A DNA stretch of 64,000 bases from contig CP060226.1 in NCBI GenBank assembly GCA_023898505.1, positions 434,001-498,000 of the forward strand, given 5' to 3'. This document shows, piece by piece, positions 34,944 to 45,050 of this stretch; the stretch's first letter is position 1; each line of letters opens with the position of its first letter. This DNA comes from Candidatus Peribacteria bacterium. GTDB lineage: Bacteria > Patescibacteriota > Gracilibacteria > BD1-5 > UBA6164. Under the pieces are notes generated by a model, which worked only from the letters and a program-made list of their open reading frames with translations, was not told the origin of the DNA and did no database searches. Made by a program: the position numbers and the translations under genes.

Positions 34944-35726
34944 TTAGATGGTCTCCAAAATTTTTCTTTGCCACTCATTATAATCCCCTGATAACTCCAA
35001 TAAAAGAAAATATTGAAAATGACTTGGCCAATGAGAAAATTCTCTTTCAAGCATAATCTGATAAATACTTTTTAAATCAGGAGAAGCATCTAATTGTTCA
35101 AGTATTCTAGGATGAAAATCATCCACCACATCTGCATATCATAATCTCCCATAGTCTAATGCTTTTATTCCAGCATCTATTTTATCCAATATATAAATTA
35201 GTCATTGATCCTTATTCCTTCATAATGTGTACTCCTGAATCATCTTAAGAATTTCATCATACTTGCCATTAAATAATATCTCCAATACAATCATCACATA
35301 TCTTTCAAGCAATAACTTATCGGCACTACTATAGCTACACCTAGGTGTGATATCGGGCAAAACGGGATGAAACTCTAGTATATCATGGTACCTAGCGGAT
35401 TGATGTGTCGTATCACTAATCTGGTCAGGAAATCATATAGCAAAACAATTTACAGCCCTTTCAACATTTAAAGAGTGTTCCCAAACTGATTCTATAAGCG
35501 TTCTATGTATTCCTCTATTTACCCATCAAGCCCTTAGCTTCTTTGATAATAAGTCTAATACCTCAAATCATTGCATTCATGCATTTATAAATGGGTCTGA
35601 TTCATATGCTATTTTCTTTAAATCATCATCCGTTGCATTTGGATTCAGAAGAATCCTTCTCCTGAGATCTAAGATTTCCGTTGTTATATCTCAAGAAAGA
35701 AGATCTAAAGTTACAGGTGTTAACAA
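34944..35726 (-). CDS. HD-domain phosphohydrolase-like protein
   Basis: 260-aa protein with the signature of YfbR/HDDC2-type HD hydrolases: a first metal His in VWEHSLNVERAV, the HD pair in ARYHDILEFHP followed by LPDIT, and a late Asp in YILDKIDAGIKALDYGRLG. Such enzymes dephosphorylate (deoxy)nucleotides. A preceding in-frame TAA leaves a TTG (35724-35726) as the most upstream start; the true start may be further in. Several UGA-Gly codons, including YGRLGYAD. A 5'-nucleotidase-like gene lies nearby at 36694. Confidence 0.72.
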
Positions 35727-35858
35727 GGTATTTTAAGATTATATATTACAGAATATTTATAACATTTAATTTTTATGAGTCAAATTTTATATTGACTTTT
35801 GTTATATAAGATTTAAAATAGTCTATAACTTCAATCCATCATCTGTAAGGAGGAATGT

Positions 35859-36632
35859 ATGAAAGAAGTTATCAATCTATTCCTTACAGACTTCCGAATG
35901 TTTGTCAGGGATAATACGGCAGTGCTATCCATTTCACTTCCGGTGATAATTGGACTGCACTTGCTTGGAAAAGGGAGCTGGGTAATAAACACCCTGGTAC
36001 TATTAGTACATATCTCAGGAGATGTACTCATGGTTATGGGGATGGAGCAGTATGCAAGAAAACAGAAAAAATCTGGATCGCTGTATATGCTACTGTCTGG
36101 AATGTTCTTTGTAATAGTAGGAGCAACCGCAGTAGTACAAAGCCAAGATGGAAAAAACTGGCAATATATCTTAGGAACTATCCCGTTTTTCATAGCCTAT
36201 GCTTACCAGATACTCGACGCTTGGGAGAAACCAGGAAAAGAACTCTTTAACTGGTTCATGACAATGGTAGTCTGTTGCATCCTTGCAAGCGTTTATTACT
36301 CCCTTGATTTGGTGTATGCGCATGCGTGGGTCTTTATCGTTGGCTATTCCGTATTCCCGATAGTTTTAGCCCTCCCAAAAACGGCTACGACATACGTCTG
36401 GACTCTGGTAGCGGTAGCGGTAATGATCCTCGGAGTGACTATCGATATATACGTACAACTCCAAGTGTCTCCCCAACTCCCTGCTGCATCGATTTCATCG
36501 TTCTTCATCACGGGGATTGCTCTCATAGGCTTCTCTCGTAGTGCAGGACATTACCTCAAAGGATTAAACCCCGAACAGGTAGTATTGATTTGGATTCTTA
36601 CCAAAGTCAATGCGATGCAGAGATTCCTTTAA
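35859..36632 (+). CDS. Multi-pass membrane protein (paralogue B)
   Basis: 257-aa protein of exactly the same length as the product at 20962 and aligned along its whole length (for example HISGDVLMVMG, NWQYILGTIPFF, YAHAWVFIVG, SISSFFITGIALIGFSR). About seven to eight hydrophobic helices; no signal peptide. The ATG follows a textbook Shine-Dalgarno site AAGGAGG. No UGA codon at all, although the adjacent genes use it heavily. Function unknown. The pair roughly brackets the UGA-rich accessory segment. Confidence 0.8.
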   Translation: MKEVINLFLTDFRMFVRDNTAVLSISLPVIIGLHLLGKGSWVINTLVLLVHISGDVLMVMGMEQYARKQKKSGSLYMLLSGMFFVIVGATAVVQSQDGKNWQYILGTIPFFIAYAYQILDAWEKPGKELFNWFMTMVVCCILASVYYSLDLVYAHAWVFIVGYSVFPIVLALPKTATTYVWTLVAVAVMILGVTIDIYVQLQVSPQLPAASISSFFITGIALIGFSRSAGHYLKGLNPEQVVLIWILTKVNAMQRFL

Positions 36633-36633
36633 C

Positions 36634-36659
36634 CTATCCCCGCCTTACCGCGGGGATAC
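36634..36659 (+). terminator. GC-rich hairpin after paralogue B
   Basis: TATCCCCGC / GCGGGGATA hairpin right after the stop; it lacks a clear T-run, so termination is uncertain. Confidence 0.5.
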
Positions 36660-36693
36660 AAAATTCCTACCTTTGTAAACATATAAAATTAAC

Positions 36694-37299
36694 ATGATTC
36701 AAGTGGAGAGAATACTTGTTGATATAGATGAAACTAGTGCACATACTGTGAGAGATGGAGTATATCCAATAGTAAATGCCCAATATTGAACAAATTTTCA
36801 TATTGAAACGACACTAAATTATAGAGATGTATTTTGAGATAATATATCAGAAGGATGAATATTAATTCCTACCGAAAGAAAAATACAAATTTTTAATGAA
36901 GCTATTTTACAAGATAGATGAAAGAATCATATTCAACCAATAGAGTGATCTGTAGAAACAATAAGGGGATTTCATGAATGAGGTGGGGATGTCTGAATGT
37001 TAACAGCAAGACATCCTATACTAAAGGAATATACTCCCGAATGGATAAGACATCACTACGGAGATACAGTATCAAGAGTATTGTTTTCAAATTGTTACCA
37101 TGGAGGAAAACGTACAAAATCAGACATATGCAGAGAAGAAAATGCTCAAATAATGATCGAAGATGATATGGACTATGCCCTAGAAATAGCCAGGGAAAAA
37201 GTATTAGTTCTCTTACTAAGAAAACCTTGGAATGAACAAAGAAAAGAAACACATAGAAATATTAAAAGGGTGGACTCATGGGAAGACATAGATTTATAG
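36694..37299 (+). CDS. HAD-family 5'(3')-nucleotidase-like protein
   Basis: 201-aa HAD hydrolase. Motif I ILVDIDETSAHTV (nucleophile Asp and acid/base Asp), motif II MLTARHP, a Lys in HGGKRTKSDI and motif III MIEDDMDYALEIA match the NT5C-type deoxyribonucleotidases that dephosphorylate pyrimidine nucleotides. UGA-Gly codons occur throughout (NAQYGTNF, FHEGGGDVGML). With the HD hydrolase at 34944 it makes two candidate nucleotide-phosphate hydrolases within 2.4 kb. Confidence 0.82.
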
Positions 37300-37359
37300 T
37301 AGGTTTTTCTATATTTGATAGTATATTTAATATCCATAAACTAGTATATAGAAAGACAA

Positions 37360-37392
37360 AAAATACCTTTCGTTCTCACTCAAGGTATTTTT
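37360..37392 (+). terminator. Terminator after nucleotidase gene
   Basis: AAAAATACCTT / AAGGTATTTTT hairpin with a 12-nt loop, 60 bp downstream of the stop. Confidence 0.75.
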
Positions 37393-37397
37393 GATTC

Positions 37398-37613
37398 TTT
37401 TCTGGAGGTGCCAAGCGGAATTGGTGCTTACGCTACTGGCTATTACATATCCAGTAGCTCCACTCAGCCATTCGATGATTGCTCTTATTCATCGCAATCA
37501 GTTTTTTACCTGGCTAACCACCAGTAAAAAAACAGAGTCTCAGTTCAATTCCGCTCATTTCGATACTTCTTGAAAATTTAAAAAGTACCCTCAAAACTAG
37601 GGTACTTTCAAAA
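37398..37613 (-). mobile_element. tRNA-linked mini-element with exact tRNA-Cys 3'-end copy
   Basis: 216-bp segment downstream of tRNA-Cys. Its far end (37398-37423) repeats exactly the 26 bp at 37614-37639, that is the tRNA-Cys 3' end plus 5 bp beyond it. The inner ~110 bp (37424-37531) matches the block beside tRNA-Leu: CTTACG, TCCAGTAGCT, GATTGCTCTTATTCATCGCAATC (hairpin) and TTTTTTACCTGG..CCAGTAAAAAA (hairpin). The direct-repeat layout is that of an element integrated at a tRNA 3' end. No coding capacity. Confidence 0.6.
37582..37608 (-). terminator. Terminator after tRNA-Cys
   Basis: AAAGTACCCT / AGGGTACTTT hairpin 10 bp past the CCA end, with outer AAAATTT / AAATTTT pairing. Confidence 0.8.
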
Positions 37614-37618
37614 TTTTC

Positions 37619-37692
37619 TGGAGGTGCCAAGCGGAATTGAACCGCTGTACGGGGTGTTGCAGACCCCTGCATGACCACTCTGCCATGGCACC
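37619..37692 (-). tRNA. tRNA-Cys(GCA)
   Basis: 74-nt tRNA with genome-encoded CCA. Acceptor GGTGCCA / TGGCACC, anticodon arm GGGGT-CTGCAAC-ACCCC giving GCA, and T-arm AGCGGTTCAATTCCGCT. Partial copies of its two ends lie on either side. Confidence 0.97.
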
Positions 37693-38059
37693 GTATGTTA
37701 CATATCATCACTTTTCGGAATACTCCTTTTGCCGCTTCACTCGCTTCTACTTCGTACCAGACTCGTTTACCCTCTGTCGGATCCTTCAGGATTATGAAGC
37801 TCGTATTCCTCGCTTCTCATCTCTGAAGTCTTACCTCATCGTCCACTCTGCCATGACACCATTTTCATTACTTTCGATAACTTCTCCCTTAACAAAGGGA
37901 GTATCCCGAGAATTCGGGAGGAGGGATTTTTTAAGCAGACGAATTATATAAAGACTTGTGAGAAATTCAAATCTATTTCAAAAGATATATTTAAAGCCAT
38001 TCTCTCCTTTAATAATACAGGAAAGATACCTCGAAAAGAAGGAAAGTGGATTATAACAT
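37693..38059. repeat. tRNA-Cys 5'-end copy and palindromic repeat
   Basis: No gene seen. CCACTCTGCCATGACACC at 37845-37862 copies the tRNA-Cys 5' end (37675-37692) with one mismatch. At 37880-37928 is a palindromic repeat (TCTCCCTTAACAAAGGGAG, then TCCCGAGAATTCGGGA). The rest is unremarkable. Confidence 0.65.
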
Positions 38060-38635
38060 TTACCCCTCTTCCCCTAAACTCTCCTCTCGACACCAAAAAG
38101 TCTTCAAAATCGCTTCATATTTCGCCGTATCAACGGTACTGAGTGGAAGGGCGATCGTCATAAAGTATCCTGTAGTAGCCCCACAAACCTTTGCTGTCTG
38201 GATATAGGTCAGCTCTGGGGCACTTTCAGAGTATTTTGCGGTAAATACATACATCAGTCCAGCATCTCCATCACTATAGGTAAAATCTTTAGTATCAAGT
38301 TTGGTATAGTTGAGATATTCACGTTCTGCACCAACATTGTTTACGATACTATATTCTTTTGAACTGGTTGGAGTCGACATCTCTTGAGAAAGCACCAACA
38401 GATTGTTTGCAAATCCATTTTGTGTTTCGTTTGAAGTGACTGCCAGCTCTATATCTCCATTACTTGGTTTTGGAAGGACGCTCGAATGATCCGTCACTAC
38501 AGTCCAAGTAGACGGTATCTGCACCATATACCCCGAACCTGTATATACCTCAAGTCCAGAACTCACCGTAGCAGTATCTTCTCCACAAGAAGCAAGCATA
38601 CATACTGCCAAAAGTAGCACCATTATTTTTTTCAT
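38060..38635 (-). CDS. Lipoprotein of unknown function
   Basis: 191-aa protein with a lipoprotein signal (MKKIMVLLLAVCMLASC, lipobox cysteine at 17). The mature part (YTGSGYMVQIPSTWTVV, later VGAEREYLNY and YFMTIALPLSTVD) resembles the PsbP/PsbP-like fold of small secreted proteins. No UGA codon. It is followed in the upstream direction by a small membrane protein gene. Confidence 0.8.
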   Translation of the reverse strand: MKKIMVLLLAVCMLASCGEDTATVSSGLEVYTGSGYMVQIPSTWTVVTDHSSVLPKPSNGDIELAVTSNETQNGFANNLLVLSQEMSTPTSSKEYSIVNNVGAEREYLNYTKLDTKDFTYSDGDAGLMYVFTAKYSESAPELTYIQTAKVCGATTGYFMTIALPLSTVDTAKYEAILKTFWCREESLGEEG

Positions 38636-38646
38636 ATCTCAATACA

Positions 38647-39006
38647 TTAAATACCAATAAAACCTTGTAGCTCGTCGAGACTCATCACAAATGGAAGAGT
38701 TGCCGCCGCCACTAACAATAAGAGAATAATAAAAAGAACATAAAATACTCCTCCAGGAAGCCTATCAAGCAAACGGTCTTTCATATAATAGTATACAAAA
38801 AAAAGAAAAGAAAGCAAAAAGAGCACATAACTATACACAAGGGTTTCGATAAATATTTCCCTATAAAATCATGAACCAACAAAAAAATAATTCAGGAAAA
38901 ATACGAGCGTCATAACCACAAATACAAATCTAGCTGCTGCTCTCCTCTCTCATACCAAAATATGAGGATTTCCTATACTCTTTTTAATTGTATCTTTCAG
39001 AGTCAT
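38647..39006 (-). CDS. Three-helix membrane protein
   Basis: 119-aa protein with hydrophobic segments at ~32-50, ~63-82 and ~92-110. UGA-Gly at ILVGERR and VGSGFYR. It lies 11 bp upstream of the lipoprotein gene, probably in one transcription unit. A cytosolic basic N-terminus (MTLKDTIKKS) precedes the first helix. No family recognised. Confidence 0.7.
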
Positions 39007-39187
39007 CTTGATTTTTTTAAGATAAAATATATAGTAACACCATAAGCACTATAGGTACAATCATAGGAAATAGAAGTTTACAATAATGATCTCGAGTACT
39101 CGGGATAACAAAGAAAATTCTATTTTCTACCAAGTAACTATTTTACTATCACACCATATTCTATTTACCTAAATAATATATCGAGAA

Positions 39188-39475
39188 ATGAGCGTAACTC
39201 AAGAGCAAATACAAAAGATTGCAGAAAAACTCAGTAAGATCCCTGGAGACAATACGAAACTTATCGGTGACATCAAAGGAATTCTCTCATACATGGATCT
39301 CCTCCAAGAACTGGATACTACCGGAGTGATACCAACGGTATCAGTAGTACAAAAAGAAAATATACTTCGCCCGGATGTCCTAAAAGACAAAGATCCCACA
39401 CCAACCGAGATGCTTCAGTGCTCAAAACAAAAAGTTATTGGAAATCAAATTGCCATCACAAACATCATGAAATAA
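39188..39475 (+). CDS. gatC: Asp-tRNA(Asn)/Glu-tRNA(Gln) amidotransferase subunit C
   Basis: 95-aa GatC, the small subunit that clamps GatA to GatB in the transamidation route to Gln-tRNA or Asn-tRNA. QIQKIAEKLSKI, ILSYMDLLQELDTTGVIP and LRPDVLKD are typical. gatA and gatB are not adjacent. It lies 27 bp upstream of recF. The leader has CTATTTACCTA. Confidence 0.93.
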   Translation: MSVTQEQIQKIAEKLSKIPGDNTKLIGDIKGILSYMDLLQELDTTGVIPTVSVVQKENILRPDVLKDKDPTPTEMLQCSKQKVIGNQIAITNIMK

Positions 39476-39502
39476 TCGTCTACCACGAAGTTACGCTACG
39501 CT

Positions 39503-40546
39503 ATGATTCAATCACTCAAATTACGAAACTTTAGAAATCTCTCCGAGCGAGAGTTTTTCTTTTCGGGCGAAAAAATCATCATCTCTGGAGACAATGGTCA
39601 TGGAAAGACGAATCTCCTTGAAGCGATAGGCCTTATCGGCGGAGAAAACCTAACCGCCCTTGATTTTGACAACCTCGTCACCAAAGGAAACACTAACTTT
39701 TTTATCGAGTGTCAAAGTGATGGCGACAAACTTGCTATCGCTTATGAGATGAACGGTAAGAAAAAACAGTACAGTATCAATGGAAAGAAAACTTCAAAAA
39801 CCAAGTTTCTCGAACACTCCTACGAGACAATCTCTTTTTCTCCGATGGAGATGAATACCCTATTTCTTGGTCCGAGCCTTCGTCGAGATTTTTTAGACAA
39901 GATTCTTAGAAAAGCATTTCCTCAGTATGAAAAACTCCTAAAAAACTATAAAAACATCGTCAGAAACCGCAATCTCACACTCAAAAATATCCAAAAATGA
40001 ATGAGTGAAGAAAGTGAAATCAACTTTTGGAATGACAAGTTTCTCCACCTCGCAAAAGAGGTCTACCAGTATCGTTTTCTTTTGAGTAGATATATCGAGA
40101 CTCACATCCCCAGAGCAAAAGAATATTTTCTCGGAAAAGTGGGGAGACTCGAATACCGATATCTATCAAAGGTAGCTCCTGAGGGCATAGAATCAAGTAT
40201 CATGAACTATCTGCAAAAAAATATGGATCGAGATATCATTCTCGGAAGCACCCATATCGGTCCTCACGTAGATGATTTTTGACTCTTTACTGACGGTACG
40301 GAAATCACTCAGTTTGCTTCTCGTGGTGAAATAAAAAGCGTGATGATGGAGCTCAAGTATCTCGAAAGCGAATTCATAAAAAAGCAGACAGGAAAGTCCC
40401 CAATTATCCTCATCGATGACCTCTTTAGTGAACTTGACCAAACCCATGAAAACTTCTTCCAGGATCGTTTTTCTGGACACCAGATTTTCATCTCTACCAT
40501 AACAAAAACAGACCTAGAAGATACTGGGAATAAGATATATTTATAA
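39503..40546 (+). CDS. recF: DNA replication and repair protein RecF
   Basis: 347-aa SMC-like ATPase for recombinational repair. LKLRNFRNLSE at the start, Walker A GDNGHGKTNLLEAI, a signature region FASRGEIKSV and Walker B IILIDDLFSELD are present. UGA codons at 39998-40000 and 40280-40282 break it under the standard code; the second is the Gly after HVDDF. Length is normal. It follows gatC closely. Confidence 0.96.
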
Positions 40547-40650
40547 AATACTTAAAGTATTTGTAAATAAAATTCTTGCAGTTTGATTTACGATATGCGA
40601 AATAAATCATAAAATGCAACGTATGTATTTATGTATCTAAAAATTCAAAT

Positions 40651-42099
40651 ATGAAAAAAGTATCTTCACTTCTTGTAAGTACATTTCTTCTCTTCTCTCT
40701 CCCTCAAGCATTTGCCGGAGTTATCGACCACTTCGAGGTAGTGCTTGATCCTACGACTTCAAAAGTAGGTGAGGCGCTCGATATCACTATCGAAGCTGTT
40801 GATAGAGACAATAACACGGTAACAAATTATGATGGTTCGATTTTAGTATTTTCTGAAAGTGACGCAGAAGCAGAGTTTCCAAATGAGCTCGAAGAAAACA
40901 GCTACACCTTTACTCCGTCAGATCAAGGAAAAGTAAAGTTTGAAAATGCCGTTATCTTCAAAAATGCAGGAAAACAAGATATCCACGTATATGACCTCGA
41001 TGACGATAACATCATGGGACTTGCGGAAGTAGAAATCACTGATAATGCCGTAGAAGAAATTGTAGAGATTAATATCCTCTCTCCAGAAACAGGAGTAACT
41101 GTGGGAGAATCAAAAGTGACCGTTTCTGGTACCTCTAAAAAGAATCATCAAATTCACATTACTATCAACGATGCAAAAGATATTCCTACCACTACAAATT
41201 CAGAAGGAGTATTTGAAAAAGAAATTACTGACTTTGAAACTGGAAAAAACACAATCCAAGCAAAAATCCTCAATGCTGATAATGAAGTCATTGGTACTTC
41301 AAACATCGTTACTATCACTATCGATGACAATACTCCAAGACTCAATAAGATTAGCATCAAACCAAGCGCTATCGTAGAAGCAGATACTACTGTAACTGCT
41401 GAGGTATATGCAAACAAAGGGCTCACAGAAGTACAGATCATCGTAAATGACAACATCAACACCCTTTCTGAAGAAGAAACAGAACCAGGAAAGTATACTG
41501 GAATATTTCGTGCACCAAAGACTCCAGGAAAGTACGCTATCGATGTTATCCTCAAAGATGAACTCGGACATGAAACAACAGAAAAAGAAGCAACTTCTAT
41601 CATGGTACAAGAAGCTACGCTTGCATCTGCAGATACTGAAGAAACTGATACTCCTGAAGTAGCAGTAGAAACTTCTGAAGAACCAAAGGTAGAAAAACCA
41701 GATCTTACCATTACAGGATTAAAAGTAGTAACTCTCAAATCTAAGTCAGTGATTACTTGGGATGAAATCGAAGCAGCCACAGGATATAGAGTATACAAAA
41801 AACTAGAAAACGGTGAGATGGAACTCGTAGAAGAAGTGACAGAACCAAGGTTTAGCCTTGAAATTACTGGAGATGAAATTACCCATGATTACTTCGCAGT
41901 CAGTGCCTATATCCATACAGAAACAGGTGCTACTGATGGAAGTGGATCTCTCAACTCCGCGGGTGCAGAACCTATGGATTGGGAAGGAGACCTCTCTGCA
42001 GCGACCAAAGTTCAGACTGGACCAGAGATATATATCCTCCTCATCATTGCACTTCTGATCAGTGGACTTCTCTTCTTTACAAGAAGAAAACAAGCATAA
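40651..42099 (+). CDS. Secreted, C-terminally anchored surface protein with Ig/FN3-like domains
   Basis: 482-aa protein. Signal peptide MKKVSSLLVSTFLLFSLPQAFA, then four or so beta-sandwich-like segments (~24-130, ~133-225 with GTSKKNHQIHITINDAKD, ~226-320), an acidic Thr/Glu linker (~320-350), a fibronectin-III-like domain (~353-440, SVITWDEIEAATGYRVYKKL), and a C-terminal membrane helix followed by RRKQA. No UGA codon in 482 codons, in line with high expression. A terminator follows. Probably an abundant cell-surface adhesin or structural protein. Confidence 0.85.
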   Translation: MKKVSSLLVSTFLLFSLPQAFAGVIDHFEVVLDPTTSKVGEALDITIEAVDRDNNTVTNYDGSILVFSESDAEAEFPNELEENSYTFTPSDQGKVKFENAVIFKNAGKQDIHVYDLDDDNIMGLAEVEITDNAVEEIVEINILSPETGVTVGESKVTVSGTSKKNHQIHITINDAKDIPTTTNSEGVFEKEITDFETGKNTIQAKILNADNEVIGTSNIVTITIDDNTPRLNKISIKPSAIVEADTTVTAEVYANKGLTEVQIIVNDNINTLSEEETEPGKYTGIFRAPKTPGKYAIDVILKDELGHETTEKEATSIMVQEATLASADTEETDTPEVAVETSEEPKVEKPDLTITGLKVVTLKSKSVITWDEIEAATGYRVYKKLENGEMELVEEVTEPRFSLEITGDEITHDYFAVSAYIHTETGATDGSGSLNSAGAEPMDWEGDLSAATKVQTGPEIYILLIIALLISGLLFFTRRKQA

Positions 42100-42110
42100 G
42101 TACAAGATAC

Positions 42111-42146
42111 TAAAAAAATACTCCAGTGATTGGAGTATTTTTTTAG
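42111..42146. terminator. Terminator after surface protein gene
   Basis: AAAAAAATACTCCA / TGGAGTATTTTTTT; almost identical to the hairpin at 42913-42943. Confidence 0.92.
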
Positions 42147-42883
42147 TGTCAAAAGGCCCCTATAAATATCTGTCAATTAAGTTTATCATAACCTCAAATC
42201 CTAAATCACCTTACTCCGTCAGAAGTAATCACTGGAGAGAACGTAAGGTTTACACTACCTGGAACATTACCCATCAATACATTAACAGCATTCTCAAATT
42301 GTTCAAAGAATAATCCCTGAGAATTAGCATCTACCTGATCCCATTTCTCAACTAACTCATAAAAATCTGCTTGATATTGACGAAGTGTAAAATATTGAGC
42401 TTTTTGTCTTCTCATTTGAGAAAGTATACCTCAATATTCAAATCTCTTTATTTCTAATCCTACTGTCCATCCTCATTGTTCCGCTATAGATTTCTCACAA
42501 TTAATAACAAGTCCATTCAAACGCATATCTGGGTGACCAGAAATCTTAAAACCCGTTATATCATTCCAAGTTCAAATAGAAAAAACAGTCTCTCTATAAT
42601 TTCCATCCAGTTTCCCAAAACCATTATTCTCAAGATAATCTAATAATGTCCTTTTTAAATAAAGTGACCAACCTCCCTCATTTACCACATCAGGATTCTC
42701 GGCAAATGCATTAAGTAGATACTGATTACTTGCACTATTAAAAAAGTTAGGATCACCTCTCATTTGATAGTATGCCCACATAAACATAGCTTCTCGATCA
42801 TCTCACTCTGCAGTAACACTCACTACAGAAAGTCCTTCTTGCATATAAAGATATATAAAAATAATCTGTATCCATAATACCAT
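42143..42883 (-). CDS. Exported hypothetical protein
   Basis: 246-aa protein with a hydrophobic N-terminus (MVLWIQIIFIYLYM), probably a signal sequence, then a soluble domain with MFMWAYYQMRGDPNFFN, GWSLYLKRTLLDYL and YFTLRQYQADFYELVEKW. UGA-Gly codons occur at about ten sites and split it under the standard code. Its stop overlaps the terminator of the convergent surface protein gene. No family recognised. Confidence 0.7.
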
Positions 42884-42912
42884 ACATAAACTAGAAAAAA
42901 CAAATTATCGAT

Positions 42913-42943
42913 AAAAAATACTCCAGCGATTGGAGTATTTTTT
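42913..42943. terminator. Hairpin terminator-like repeat
   Basis: AAAAAATACTCCA / TGGAGTATTTTTT between divergent genes, so its position is odd for a terminator. It duplicates the hairpin at 42111. Confidence 0.7.
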
Positions 42944-42987
42944 CGTTATATGCTATACTATGAGTAATATCATCTTGGTATATACAA

Positions 42988-43371
42988 ATGGCTTCTACAA
43001 TACTATCATCTTGAGATACTTATGGGGACCACCCAGAGTTTACCCTCGAACCAAGGATAAGCTATGATGTTTTTATTGATGGCGAACCAGTAAGAAAAGT
43101 AAGTCATCTGGAAATACATACCTATGATTGAAAAAACTATCTATTATGATTTCAAAGTACAAGTAGTGAGCCATATTATATCTGAACTCAAGCACTTCAC
43201 TCAGGAAATGTAGGAATGAACGTACTTCTCGGAGAAATTGAACGTATCGATGGTTCCAATATCCATGTTACAGATAGAAATCTTTGTGATGAACTAAAAA
43301 AGACAATAGACGATCGTGTGAATAGGGTTTTATATGATTATACTCCATGACATACATTTTCGGGGAGATAA
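42988..43371 (+). CDS. Hypothetical protein (127 aa)
   Basis: Soluble beta-rich protein (ISYDVFIDGEPVRKVSHLEI, YLLGFQSTSSEPYYIG) with five UGA-Gly codons. No family recognised. It converges on the 556-aa gene with 7 bp between stops. Confidence 0.68.
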
Positions 43372-43378
43372 AGAGCTA

Positions 43379-45049
43379 TTATACTCCGTCGAGTAGGCTT
43401 ACTTTTCAGCGTACTCTCTCATAATACTCCCCAAAGATATCTTGAAGCATAGCTTCATCATCTCCCCAAATAGCAAGATATAACGGATGAGAAACAATTT
43501 GCGATAACTCTAGTCAAAAATAGGAAATAAACAATTCATGACTTCATCACATAAAATAATCTCTGTTTACTTGCAACTCTGTTGTAATGGTACGAACCAA
43601 ATCAATAATCCTTCAAAATAACATATCAATCGTATCGGACACGATATTTTTTCTCGTAGCAAATGCTACACTTAATCCATCTTTTTCTCAGAAACAGGCA
43701 AATTCTCATGCTATTCTCAAGTTTTTTAAAAACTCATCCAAACGTGAATTTGAAATTCGAGTAATATTTCAAGCAGAGATCACCTGAGACAAGGAGGCAA
43801 TAATCTTTTGGCGTTCTTTATAGTACTCAGAAGTTTTCGCTGTTTCTGTGGATTCTCACAAATGTAAACTTGGTATCTGCTTTTCTTCAAATCCAGTTTG
43901 CATATATGCAACCGCACTCTCAATATCTTTTCTTTTTTCCTCTGGAAATAAATAGCGGAAATACTCCGTATCTTGTAGTTTTGAATAGTGGTATGCAATA
44001 TTTCTTCATCGTGCAATTTCCAGACAGTACCCCATCTCTACATTCCAGAAGTCTCTAAAAAAGTTCTCAACAAAGGTCTCAATAATTTCTTGGTGATACT
44101 CTGGATATGTGGTAGCAAAATACTGTTTTAAAGCTTTTTTAAATCACGAATATCTCTGAAACACATTTTGCGATGTACGTACTCATTGAAATACTTGGTC
44201 TAGTATCTCTGAGGTAATAGTAAGTCACTGTAATTGTGCAAATATATCATTTGGTTCCTCGGATATATCAGAGGGGCTATATATCCCATTCAGAATAAGA
44301 AATGTAAGAAAGAGTCTCAGAGGAACAATATAAGAATCCTGTCTCCCTCTCACTATCTCAATAAATACTGGTCGTGGGTATGCAAGTAAAGTTTTAATCG
44401 CCTCTCTATCAAAGTGGATATCAAATATCCCTCCACTACTATATACATCAACAAATGGTGTAATATTCCCTGGAGACATTCCTCCCGTTAATTGCTGCAT
44501 TCTCCTTAAAAAGTCTGACTCATCTTCAGCATCCCCTTGCCTATACTCAATACATGGAGTTCAAATTTGATCATATATATGTCTCATATTTGGTTGAACC
44601 CCCTCTCTTCCCCTTGTTTGTGCAGATGAAAAAACACTATCTAACCCCCTAAAGGTTCAGTAAAAGTGATATCGTAATTCTTCTCCTGTCCCCTCAAATA
44701 GATATGTGATGAGATGAGCAATAGTGATTCCATATTCTTGTTCATACCTCAAAAACTCCGGCTGCTTATTATCCAATTGTTTATGACCAGAAAATCCAGT
44801 AGATATAACCTCACCTCCAATATATCTTTGTACAAAAGTTACAAAATCATCGAAAGCCTTTCCTAGATTTACATCTTTTACTTGCTTGTTTGGAGATAAT
44901 AACCCCTTCAATGTGTTATCCCTTTCTACCTGTACTTCTAGTAAGTCTTCAGTTGCTCTCACAATAGCTGCAACAACATCATCTCCTTCTGTATATCTAC
45001 TACGAGGAGAAAACTGTCAAATATGTGCAACTGACTTTAAGTAATCCAT
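43379..45049 (-). CDS. Hypothetical protein (556 aa)
   Basis: Large soluble, mainly helical protein that follows the asparaginase gene with 1 bp between them, so the two are cotranscribed and probably translationally coupled. Segments: VVAAIVRATEDLLEVQVER, FDDFVTFVQRYIGGEVIS, YLFPEEKRKDIESAVAYM. UGA-Gly density rises in the C-terminal half. No recognised domain or catalytic motif. Confidence 0.72.
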
Positions 45050-45050
45050 G

